Shown here piece by piece: positions 7,026 to 17,200 of a stretch of DNA of 62,584 bases (the first letter of the stretch is position 1; each line of letters starts with the position of its first letter). Source of the DNA: a virus; IMG/VR virus record IMGVR_UViG_3300018036_000008, positions 1 through 62,584 of that record; one strand, given 5' to 3'. Below the pieces are notes generated by a model. It had not been told where the DNA came from and ran no database searches. It worked only from the letters and a program-made list of their open reading frames with translations. A program made the translations under genes and the position numbers.

Positions 7026-7678
7026 GATAGTCTCCATCCGTATTGTTCACATAGTTGAATTGCGTGGTCTACACTTGTAACTCCTTTAGAGCCGTCTTGG
7101 GTATCTAAAGGTTGAAAGAAATAGTGTTCGTACTCAAAGTCCTTAAGAAAGTCTTCTATAGGAAACGGAGTAGGAACTACTACTTTTAGATCTGTACCTT
7201 TTCGTAGTTTCAAGTGTTCAACACTACTAAGGTCTGCCTTTAAAGGCTTAGGAGACATTGTGATATGACCTCTTGGATGATTGTGAATAACTTCCAAAAT
7301 AGGACATTCTTCAAAACCATGTGTTCCATTGGTCTCTACACAGATCCACCAATCCATTTCAAACAGTTTTTGTACTAACTCGTAGCCAGCATCTCTTTTT
7401 AATTGAAGTGTAGGTTCCCCACCTGAGAACACTACCATTTTTAAAGGACCATTAGACACTTCCTTCTCCATAGCCTCTACCAACTCGTCTAAAGACATTT
7501 TAGTGCCTTTAACAAAGTCCGTATCACACCATAAAGCACAATGTCCAATTCCTTTGTCTCTTAAGTTTTCAAGTCCAGACCACAAGTTACATCCAGCAAA
7601 CCTTACAAAGATTGTTGGATAACCTACTCGTGAGCCTTCGCCCTGAACACTTTTAAAGATTTCTTTTACCGCAAACAT
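6992..7678 (-). CDS. queE: QueE, 7-carboxy-7-deazaguanine synthase (radical SAM)
   Basis: The 228-residue product has the QueE pattern: KSVQGEGSRVGYPTIFVRFAGCNLWSG at the N-terminus, CDTDFVKG, VVFSGGEPTLQ and a late SPKPLKADL. It rearranges CPH4 to CDG with S-adenosylmethionine. The three cluster cysteines are Cys30, Cys47 and Cys51, a CX16CX3C spacing, slightly longer than the CX14CX2C described for QueE. It is the first gene of the queE-folE unit and has a long structured leader (see 7694-7767). The start follows AAGGAAC. Confidence 0.93.
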   Translation of the reverse strand: MFAVKEIFKSVQGEGSRVGYPTIFVRFAGCNLWSGLENLRDKGIGHCALWCDTDFVKGTKMSLDELVEAMEKEVSNGPLKMVVFSGGEPTLQLKRDAGYELVQKLFEMDWWICVETNGTHGFEECPILEVIHNHPRGHITMSPKPLKADLSSVEHLKLRKGTDLKVVVPTPFPIEDFLKDFEYEHYFFQPLDTQDGSKGVTSVDHAIQLCEQYGWRLSCQTHKFLDLP

Positions 7679-7693
7679 TAAAAGTTCCTTTGT

Positions 7694-7767
7694 GAATAGT
7701 TTTTTGTTACAAGGGAGGTGACTTCTCCCTCTAAGAATATAGTACTGTATTAGTTAGGAAACTAATA
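7694..7767 (-). promoter_or_regulatory. Structured queE leader with two hairpins and an A-rich tail
   Basis: Reading the minus strand: an 8-bp inverted repeat with a 4-base loop (7767-7748), then ACAGTACTATATT (about 7747-7735, a possible promoter box), then a GGGAG...CTCCC hairpin with a 7-base loop (7730-7712), followed at once by TTGTAACAAAAAACTATTC and, 10 nt later, the AAGGAAC ribosome binding site. A GC hairpin followed by an A-rich stretch ending in ACTA resembles the preQ1-I riboswitch layout, but the loop is shorter than in known examples. Whether it senses preQ0 is unproven. Confidence 0.4.
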
Positions 7768-7798
7768 GGGTACTTTCATAACATACACGACTTTTTCA

Positions 7799-8644
7799 TT
7801 ATAAAGCAGTATTTTTCTCTTCTTCTTTGTCGGAGATTAGGTTTGGATACTGTCCCAAAGCCACTTCGTTTATACCACCAGGTTGGTTAGGCTCTACATC
7901 ATTATCGTAGTTTACAGTGTTATCTGACTCTGGTACTCTAAAAGTAGAGTCTATTGTATAGGCTATACCACCACAAGTATATCTAGGATTATATCTTTGT
8001 GGGTCGAACTCGTTATCTGCGTTAAAAGAACCGTAAGTAGCCCACAACATCTGTTCTACTTCATTGTCTAACTGTTCTCTTAAGTCACAAAGTTTTAGTA
8101 TTTGTTCCTCTAACCTAACTTTTACCATTAACTCTTGTGTTATCCACTTTCTACTTTGTTGGATAATAATACTTGTATTAGCCTCTGTCGGTATTGTAAT
8201 CTTACCTCCCACTCGACTAGACTGATACTTTAATAAGTTCATATCCCCATCTTGTACACCACTATTTAAAGAATAAGTTGTATTCTTTAAATAGGCCACA
8301 CCTTGACCAGGATTAGTATAAAACTCTTCACTGTTAAAGTCTATTGGTCTCTCTGGTGTTAGAAACATAGATATGTCGAACGGATTACCCCCTAAAGCAC
8401 AATACGCTTGTACTAACTTACCTAAACTGGAATCCACTGGCTCCACAACAAAACCTTGTCTCTCCTCTGTAGGAATTCCTTCAGGTCCTGTTTTATACAA
8501 CACTCGTATTTCACCTATTCTTTCTCTCTCCGCGTCTATTACAGAAAATCTAGCCTGTACATCTTGTCTTAGTTCCAACATAAACTTACGATAAGACAGC
8601 CAAGAACCTTCCCTGAATCTAGATAACCAAGCGTAAGAAGACAT
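7799..8644 (-). CDS. Tail/baseplate-operon hypothetical protein, 281 aa
   Basis: This is the last gene of the long tail operon; its ATG overlaps the stop of the preceding gene (TAATG). The product has a helical region at about 150-200 (QSRKWITQELMVKVRLEEQ, then DLREQLDNEVEQML) and a Pro/Asn-rich acidic C-terminus. No family is recognised. Position and coupling suggest a virion or tail assembly protein. Alternatives such as a non-virion protein cannot be excluded. Confidence 0.75.
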   Translation of the reverse strand: MSSYAWLSRFREGSWLSYRKFMLELRQDVQARFSVIDAERERIGEIRVLYKTGPEGIPTEERQGFVVEPVDSSLGKLVQAYCALGGNPFDISMFLTPERPIDFNSEEFYTNPGQGVAYLKNTTYSLNSGVQDGDMNLLKYQSSRVGGKITIPTEANTSIIIQQSRKWITQELMVKVRLEEQILKLCDLREQLDNEVEQMLWATYGSFNADNEFDPQRYNPRYTCGGIAYTIDSTFRVPESDNTVNYDNDVEPNQPGGINEVALGQYPNLISDKEEEKNTAL

Positions 8645-11031
8645 TATTCACTCACCAATAAATCTAAAAGAAACTCTATTACAAAACTTGGTACACCACC
8701 TGCTACTAAGACCGCCCCAGCAGCCCTTTCACTTGTAGCGGATACAGGTTTATTAGTAGAAGATACTAACTCATTAACTAGACCTCCTGTTCCATTAGCC
8801 GTTACTACTAAGGCACTTACTTGTGGTAAAGACATTGACAACAAAGAGTCTATTAAAGTTTGTAACTCTTGTAATAGTGTTTCTAAACTTTCGATACGGG
8901 CTTGTACATTCTCTATAGCCTTATCTATCTTCTCCGCTTGAGACTCTACGGCTTCCAATAAACTTAAAGCTTTGTCTTCTACAATAGTAAAGAACTGTTC
9001 GGCTTCTGGTACCATTGTATTTAAAACATTGATTTTAGTCCATCCTTTATCTTTAATTTGTGGTTGGTTGATCCCAACCATTAGTAAGGATTTAATATAG
9101 TCTATTAAAGGTAGAAAACCGTTGTCCTCTTTTAACACATAGTTTCTAAAGAACACAACCTCGTTAAACTCTTCTGTTGTGGTATACACAACAGGAGAGT
9201 TATCCCCACTACCCATCCCCATACTCCAAGTGTTAATCTCTACTGTATACTTAGACTTAAAAGCAGGGTATCTGGAAGCACCTTTTAACTTACCTGTTTC
9301 GTACAAAGACTTTAAAGTTCTTTTGTGTATTCCAATACCCAACGGATTACCCGCTATACCAAAACCTTTTTCCGGTATCTGTAATAACTCACTAATTGTT
9401 TTACCTTCGTATAAAACCGTTGTTTGTATTTGTTTAATTTGAAACTGTAAAGTGTCCAGTACTTCCTGAGGAGGTACAAACTTAGACAACATATCTTCCG
9501 CTATTGTTCTTGACAACAATAAAATCTTGCTACAAAAGGTCCTAGGATTACCTGTTTTATAAACAGAATCTGTGATGTTATACTTTAACATTAACATTCT
9601 ACCTAAGTACTCTAATCCTGTTTCCTGTATGTAAGTATTGTCTGTAAAGTAATAGTCTCCCTTCTCCACACCAGATGTAAACTTAGGGGCCTCGTTAAAG
9701 TCTGGTCTACACAATAGTAAGAAACATATAGCGTCTATTAAAGCGTTTTTGTAATCCAGTTTTAAAGGTTGTGGAATCTTGGCTTGTATAGGCTGAGACA
9801 CTTTGGTATAGTTTTTACTGTTTACTTGTGCTGTGTATACACCCGTACCTAAAAATAAATCTTTCGATGGAATGTTATAAATTGGTTGTTGGATTCTTTG
9901 GGGTTGTTTTAAAGTTCCTTGTCCAACAGGATTTACAACACCCCGAATTCTAATATAAAGGTTTTCTGCCCTTCTTATGTTTACTAACTTACCTGTAGCC
10001 CCTTGTACTTGTATGTCCGCGTGTAAAGGTAAATCTTCTACATCAATCAAACTTGTTAGGGACTCTCCGCCGGCTAACTTTGTCATGAAATCTGTATTGA
10101 CTACAAAAGTCTTACCTATAACATTGTCTATCCAATCCTCTAATAAGATAAAAGGTGTACTAGAGTTTTTTAAACCAATTTTAAGTCTTTGACTAAACTT
10201 ACCTGTAACAGGTTCTATTTGTAAATCTGCTAAGTCGCCATACCACTCTAAAGCGTTATTTGTAATAGGGTCTATTACAACATTCCCTAGTGTAATAGTA
10301 TTATAAACCCTTAAACCCATCAACTGTAAAGGTTCTGGAATGGTACTAATATGTATTAAATAGCCTTGTGGGGCTGGTGTGTCTAAAAATGGAATACCTC
10401 CTGTGTTAGGAAAAGTCCAGCTAAGACTTAATTTCTCGGGTACACTTTGTAAGTCTTTGTAAGCCTTTAATAACTTAGACTCATATTCCATATACTTAAT
10501 TTCTGTTGGGATTGGAATACTATAAGGATCAGAGTCTCCCATTACATTACGAAGCCCGAAGAACTCTATAATCTGTTGTATTAAATCTACAATACGACCT
10601 ATTCCTGTGTCCCCCTCAGACACATATAAGAACACACCTAAAACACCACTGGAACTAGAAAAGTCTGGTCGGTTACTATCACTAGGATCAAGTAACCTAG
10701 TTACCATTCTATTTTCATATCCTTCGTATCCACCTACCACATCTGCGTAATTATTTTTACTGTCCAATAGATTCCAATCCCCATGAAAATAAAAACCAAG
10801 TTGTCTTAAATCACTAAGAATGTTTTGTATCTGTTTAATAACGGCTTTTAACAAAGGTATAAGTGGATCTAGAATACCTGTTGTAAACGCTTTAATAATG
10901 TTTAAAGTAGTCTCCGCCAGATTAAGTGTCTGGATAAGAATTTCCAGTAAACCACTAACACCATCTACAATAGGTTGTAGTTGGTCTGTGATTTTGTTTA
11001 AACTAGGCTGTATTACTATCCAATCAGACAT
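8644..11031 (-). CDS. Large tail/baseplate structural protein, 795 aa
   Basis: Coupled to both neighbours by TAATG overlaps. The N-terminus (about 1-75) is a run of hydrophobic-amphipathic helix (DQLQPIVDGVSGLLEILIQ, then IIKAFTTGILDPLIPLLKAV). A long middle part is mixed beta structure. Residues about 680-740 form a predicted coiled coil (VESQAEKIDKAIENVQARIE), and the C-terminus is again hydrophobic. I do not recognise a named family. Size, location between the giant protein and the operon end, and lack of enzymatic motifs fit a baseplate-peripheral or tail-fibre-related structural protein. Confidence 0.8.
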   Translation of the reverse strand: MSDWIVIQPSLNKITDQLQPIVDGVSGLLEILIQTLNLAETTLNIIKAFTTGILDPLIPLLKAVIKQIQNILSDLRQLGFYFHGDWNLLDSKNNYADVVGGYEGYENRMVTRLLDPSDSNRPDFSSSSGVLGVFLYVSEGDTGIGRIVDLIQQIIEFFGLRNVMGDSDPYSIPIPTEIKYMEYESKLLKAYKDLQSVPEKLSLSWTFPNTGGIPFLDTPAPQGYLIHISTIPEPLQLMGLRVYNTITLGNVVIDPITNNALEWYGDLADLQIEPVTGKFSQRLKIGLKNSSTPFILLEDWIDNVIGKTFVVNTDFMTKLAGGESLTSLIDVEDLPLHADIQVQGATGKLVNIRRAENLYIRIRGVVNPVGQGTLKQPQRIQQPIYNIPSKDLFLGTGVYTAQVNSKNYTKVSQPIQAKIPQPLKLDYKNALIDAICFLLLCRPDFNEAPKFTSGVEKGDYYFTDNTYIQETGLEYLGRMLMLKYNITDSVYKTGNPRTFCSKILLLSRTIAEDMLSKFVPPQEVLDTLQFQIKQIQTTVLYEGKTISELLQIPEKGFGIAGNPLGIGIHKRTLKSLYETGKLKGASRYPAFKSKYTVEINTWSMGMGSGDNSPVVYTTTEEFNEVVFFRNYVLKEDNGFLPLIDYIKSLLMVGINQPQIKDKGWTKINVLNTMVPEAEQFFTIVEDKALSLLEAVESQAEKIDKAIENVQARIESLETLLQELQTLIDSLLSMSLPQVSALVVTANGTGGLVNELVSSTNKPVSATSERAAGAVLVAGGVPSFVIEFLLDLLVSE

Positions 11032-11255
11032 TACTTCTTCTTTGTAATTTTTGACTTCTTAACATTAAGTTCGTTTAATAAACTTTTATCTTTTATTAAC
11101 TGCTGGTCTATTACACTTTTTAAACCTTGTAATAACTGTACTTGTTTTTGGATATATAGATTATTAGGAGATCCTTCTGGTGTTTCTGCCCACATATTAG
11201 GTTCTACACCCTTTTCTTTTAACAATTTGTCTAACTCTTCTTTACTTATTGACAT
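11031..11255 (-). CDS. Small protein between two tail genes, 74 aa
   Basis: ATG 11255 lies in the last codons of the giant gene (10-nt overlap), with GGAGGTAGTTC before it formed by the giant gene's own 3' end. Its stop overlaps the next ATG (TAATG). The product is hydrophilic, with a probable helix (LYIQKQVQLLQGLKSVIDQQ) and a very basic end (KKSKITKKK). It could be a small baseplate component or chaperone. No family recognised. Confidence 0.75.
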   Translation of the reverse strand: MSISKEELDKLLKEKGVEPNMWAETPEGSPNNLYIQKQVQLLQGLKSVIDQQLIKDKSLLNELNVKKSKITKKK

Positions 11256-14200
11256 GAACTACCTCCACCACCTTTTGAGTTTTGTTGTTGTTTGGCCAAG
11301 TCCTGTTGTTTTTGTACTTCTTCCTCAATAAGACTTACAGACCTTTGTGCTTGTTGTAATGTTCCATTATACACATTACTACGAGCGTTAATCCAAGCTA
11401 ACCTTTGACCCCTTAGATCCTCATCTAAACTTAAAGAGTCTTGAATGTAATCTGGTAATACAGGCCTAACTTGTCCCACACCTTGTTCGAAACTTGTGTA
11501 CTTCTCTACAACACCTACAGGACTAGTATAGTCCAAAGTTGTATCTAATACCCAAAATCTTCTATCCAATATAGATAGACAATCATTGTTATTACTAAAT
11601 GGAGCCACATTGGCTAGTCCTTGAATGTCTACAATAAAACCATTCGAGTAAACACCAAGTCCACTAGAATAGTCTACTGGGCTACCAACATCTAATAAAT
11701 GATCATCCTTTTGAAAGTCGTAATATGTACCACCCCTTGAGCCATTGTAATAACTTTGAATTTCTTCTATCCAAGACAACATACGCTCTCTCATAAACAA
11801 CACTAACTCTATTGTGTCCTGTGTTATTAATCCTGTGGGTCTAATGATCCTATAAGCCAAAGGTTCAATACTTTTAAAAATGTCTACACCATTTCTAAGA
11901 TTATATAAGTCACTCACAGGTCTTGCTGTTGGGCGTAAACTTTGTTGTCCTTCTTTACCATTAACTGTAATACTACTATCTGAAATTGTAGGTAGTACAA
12001 CATAACGATAATCTAAGCCTAAACCATAATCCTCAATACCACCAAACACTACATTGTCTGTACCACTCTCATCACTACCACAAAACACACTAGAACCACT
12101 TACAGTCAGTTTACTTGGATTGTCTGTGTCTAGAGTACCCACACGATAGAAACCCCTGTTGTCGTCTGTTACAGAGGGCTTAGAGGCTACGTACACATTG
12201 GTTATTCCATCGGGTGTAACACCTACTTTGTCTTGGCCGTTATCTGTTAAGGCCACATCCCCATTAGGACGATACCCTTTCTCATTACCACTGTATAAGT
12301 CACCTGCAGGATCTACAATAATGTAGTCACCTTCTTGTACTCCTTCTGTAGACCAGTCTGTTACAAGTGTATCTTGTAACACATTAAAGTCTTGTACTAA
12401 GCCACCGTCTTCGTTAGAGTTTACTCTAGATACTTTTCGTTGAAATACTACTTCTTGAGTGATACTCTCTAACAATTCCTCACAGGATTGTTCTATGGGG
12501 CTAAGATTGTTCTTTAAAAATACTTCGAACTTCTCTCCACTGTATGTAAACATTAACTGATACTTTAACTTAATAGTGTTATCATCTACTACTTTTAAGA
12601 CTTCGTTTTCCTCTTGTAAATTACCATTACTGTCATATAGTCTTACAACATCACCCGATTGTATATTTACTTTTAAGTCTTTAAAACCACCTAATGTAGT
12701 ACCACTAACGGCTACAAGTTGTTTATTACTTGCTGTGTCTACTACACCTTGTCGAATCTCATATATAAAAGGTAAGTCTGTACCTAAATCTGTAACATTG
12801 TCTTGTTCTGTGTGGAATCTACGAATCCTTCTTACCACTACACTTACAAACTCTGAGTTTTGTGGTGGTGTAGTGAAGTCTTTAACTTGTCTGAATCCTA
12901 CTAAAGAACCTGGTGTAAGTCCTGTAATGTTAGACACTACTCTTGGGGAGTTGTCGTGACTTGTTAATAGTCCGAATGTTACAGGCTTTGGAAAACTAGG
13001 TTCACAGAAAATACCACCAAGGGCCAAGAAACCATATTGACCAATACTTGTGTCTATATTATCACTCAATACAAAAGCATCTTGAGGTAATAAACATTGT
13101 AAGTTATTAGCAGGGGCTCCTATATCAAAGTGAATAGTGTCCCAATCCCCACTAGTTAAAGATTCTAAACTAATATGTACAGCCACACCTTGCATTCCAT
13201 CTGTTTGAGTGGATACTGGCAAAGTTCTACGACCATATACAGGTAAACTACTATCTTCTTGAAATACATTATTACTTGTAGGTGTTGGTACATAGATAGC
13301 AAGACTAGAAACAGGAGGTGTTCCAATATGGTTTACGATTGTATTAACACCAGAACTAAATGTTTTATACGGCTGTAAACTATGGAAAGATTGTTTATTT
13401 GTTAAAGTGATAAACTGGAAACCACCATGTGTTTCAAACCCTGTAGCACTATGTGAACTACTACCTACGCAATTGTTAGTTGGTAATGTAGAATCTATTT
13501 GTTTTACTCCTACATACTTCATACCAGATACTAAGATACCATTAGACAAGGCATTAAAGAATGTACCTTTTAAGATAATACCACCACTGGCGTTTCTATA
13601 GCCACTAAGTCCTGTTATTGTTCCTGTTTGTGTATTATTATCATAGGAAATAGTACCTTCACAAGAATAAACACTGTCTTCATCTAATGTATAACTACCA
13701 TCCCAAGTAGCATACTGAGGATTAAGTATAAAGAAGAATCTACTATTTGTTTCAAAACCACTTCCATTAGGTGTTTCCTTTACAGGTACAACATTACTAA
13801 GTGTAATAACTTCTGTGTCGGAATCAAAACTATCTAATACAGGAAATGTTAAGTCTAGTTTGGTATTAGTACCCATTAGTATTTCGGGTTTAACACCTCT
13901 TAACTTAGCACCACTATTATCTGTTTCCCCATTAGCCTCTACTGCGTGTCTTACTAAGTATGTACCATTAGTAACCTTACCTTTAACAAGAACAATGTCA
14001 CCGGCTTCCACTTGGCTTACATCTGTATTGTTCAAGTCTTGTATCCAAGTAAACGCCCCAACACGAGCAAATCCTCCATAAGTACCGTAATCATAGATAG
14101 TACCAATACCACTATAAATCCTTGTTGTACTTGTACCTACATCGGAAGAAGGTGCTAAGCTTAACTTAATACTAGAGACATCCGAAACACCCCAATTTGT

Positions 14201-17200
14201 ATTATGATGGTACTCCCAAGACATAGCCCGAAGTCTTCCCCTACCTGTACCATCTGTTGTAGTTAAGTAAGGTTGTCCTACAGGAACTAATCCGTTAACA
14301 TCTGGACCCACTCTTTCTAGATAAGTAAGATAATCACCACCATTAATTTGATTTTTAGAGTTAACATTTAAACTAAAGAATCCACCACTATGACTAATAA
14401 CATCTAACTGAATACCCATTTCATAACTAGTATTACCATCGAACGGATATGTGTTACGAGGACTTGCTGTACTTAGGTCTATTAACTCACTGAATGTTAG
14501 TAAGTCTTGTTCGATCTGACAAGTTGTAGAACCTGCACCATTACCAACAGTTAAGGCTCCTCCTGTGTAGGTGTTTGTTTCACTTGTAATGTATGTGTCT
14601 AAGTCTATTGTAAAGTCATAATAAGTATCTGGTGTTAAGCCTAACACTTGTAAAGGACCCATACTAGATACATTGGTTTCTACACTAAAAGTAGTAGTGC
14701 CCGTAAAACTCATAATAGAGGTTAGAAAATGTGGTACTACTGTAGCACTTGTATCATAAGTCCAAAAAGTACTTCCTGTTAACACTTGATCGAATGTAAT
14801 TGTTCCAACAAACCCACCCGCTCCATCAAACAAGTTAATGTTAAATACATTGTTAGTATTAAAGAATAGATTAAACAACCCTTGTAAAGTTAAACCACTT
14901 ACACTACTAAACTCAAAAGTAGTTGTTCTGTCTATACCTACAATCGTTTCCGTAATGTACACACCACTTACACTATTACCTTTGTGGCTGTAAGCACCTT
15001 TTAAGTGATACTGATGAAAGTCTCCAATATATGTGGGATATACATACCTAGCAAGTTCCACACTATTGTCTGTTATATCCCCAACAGTGATAATACCTTC
15101 GTACATACTTACGGGTAAGTTGGGTTGATTAAGTTGTACAAAACCAATGTCACCCCTTCTAACAGAACCAATACCAGACCTTGTTTGATATACACCTGTA
15201 CTCGTAATAGGCCTCAAAGATTCCGTTGTGTACAATGTACTTGGATTATGTACACCGTCTTGTACTGCGTAATATGTACCATCTATTATACGATGTTCGT
15301 CTGGTAAAACACTATCCCAATACTGATAGTCTATTGTGTAAGAGTATCCAGAGGAAAAAGCTGTAACACTTGGTTTAGGTGAGTAGTTTGTGTCTTGTAG
15401 TATTAAACCCATCACAGTAGAAATACTACCTAAAACATCTAACTCTGTATTTAAAGGCTTTAAGTAAGGAACTTGTACATCACCGGAATCATCTCTGTCT
15501 TGACCTAATAAGCAAGGTAGTTGTACAGGATTAGGTCCTGTATATTGAAAGTTAACAATACCTTCGATGGGTGTTAAAGGTTCTGGAGGGTTTTGTCCAA
15601 AGATACTACGAATGTTTATACCATCATCATCCGAGTTTGGAAGTGTGGCGTCTCTTAACTCACCAGAGTTTTTATCTAACTTAATGTCAAAGTCTATTCT
15701 AAAATCTGGAATAACATTTATTAAAGTATTAAGTTCTTCTACTGTAGCACTTTCATTGTCTGCAGGTACACTGTCAAAGTCTTTAGGGGCTGTAGCCAAC
15801 AAAGTATCCCCGAACCCATTATTACTTGAAATAATGTCTTGTAATGTTTGTGTTTCTGATACAACAATGTCGTCACCACTAATACTATTGCCATCTTTAT
15901 CTACAAGAGTAATAACACAACCACTAAGTACTTCGTTTACATATAGGCCACTTTCACCAGTAATTAAATCATACAGTTTTCCATCGGGTGTACCCCATAT
16001 AACACGATTACCTATTTCAATACCAGGTGTGTCTAAGTCCGCGTCTCCTGTATTAACATCTATTAAAGTACCACCATTAGACAATAACTGACTACTATCA
16101 GGGAAGCCTGTTTCAGTGTCAATAGGTAGTTCACTAAGATATAAAGGCGTTACAACAATAGTAGCCACACCTGTTGTAACAATACCATAAGCACTATCTA
16201 AGTCATCATTGCCGTTTGGATAATAAGCCCATACACGACCTCTTCCATATCTTCTTTCTATATTTACATCTACAATACCTGTAATAGTTCCTAAGGCTGG
16301 ATTAGATACAGTTCCGATAGTTGTATTCTTAGTACTTACTTTTTCTTTACTTACAGTATCGGGTTCTGTTCCAGTCACCTCTATTGTACGACCTGGTGAG
16401 AAGTATCCAGGTCCTGTAATACTTCCATCATTAGTGTCTACACTGTACTCTAAACCTGGAAACAGTCTAGAGAAGTGTTTTGTTTGACTTGGAAACAGTC
16501 TAGATAATTTACTAGGTTGTGACATATACTTAAAAATACCGGCCACATCCATTTTTGGAGACAACGCAGCCCAACCTCTATTTCTAGCAAATCCTATTAA
16601 GACCCTGTCGTCCATATCATTACGAACTTTTTGTCTTTGTAAAGTAATAAACTTGTCTAATGTTTGTGTGTTAGGTGTTCTACCGTCTTGGCTGTTTGGT
16701 CTATTTGTAGGATTGGTTTCTGTAGAGGTTTTTGGATCTACAATAGGATCAGATTCTTCGAAGTAAGCACCTTGTAAGTTTTCCGCCCATTCTTCTACAA
16801 TACTACGCCAGATAAGTCTTGGGTTTATATTTCCCGTTATACTGTTTTCAAAACCTTCGGGTGTGTACTTACGACCATGTCCAATGTTAAATCTAAACTT
16901 ACCATCTCTATCTCCAATAAACTTACCACTTATTGTTTCTAGCACTTGTTCGAAACCTACAATAACATCATTGTAAAACTCTATATAAGATCTACAAGCC
17001 CGATCTTTATTTAGTAAGGTGTTTACTTCACCATACAAACCTAAGTTGCCTTGTTCACTTGTATCTATACAAGTTGTGGCTTGTGTAACACCTGTACCCG
17101 TACCAGAAGTCGAAGATAAGATTTCATCTACAACAGTTACAACATAATCTTGCAGAGGTTGGATTTGAAAACTAAAACTATCAGGACTATAAAAACTGTA

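Noticed and set aside
15567-16091. 174-codon plus-strand open frame inside the giant gene
   Set aside because: It is antisense to an uninterrupted coding frame, has no ribosome binding site, and its Ser/Leu/Pro-rich product has the look of a mirrored frame.
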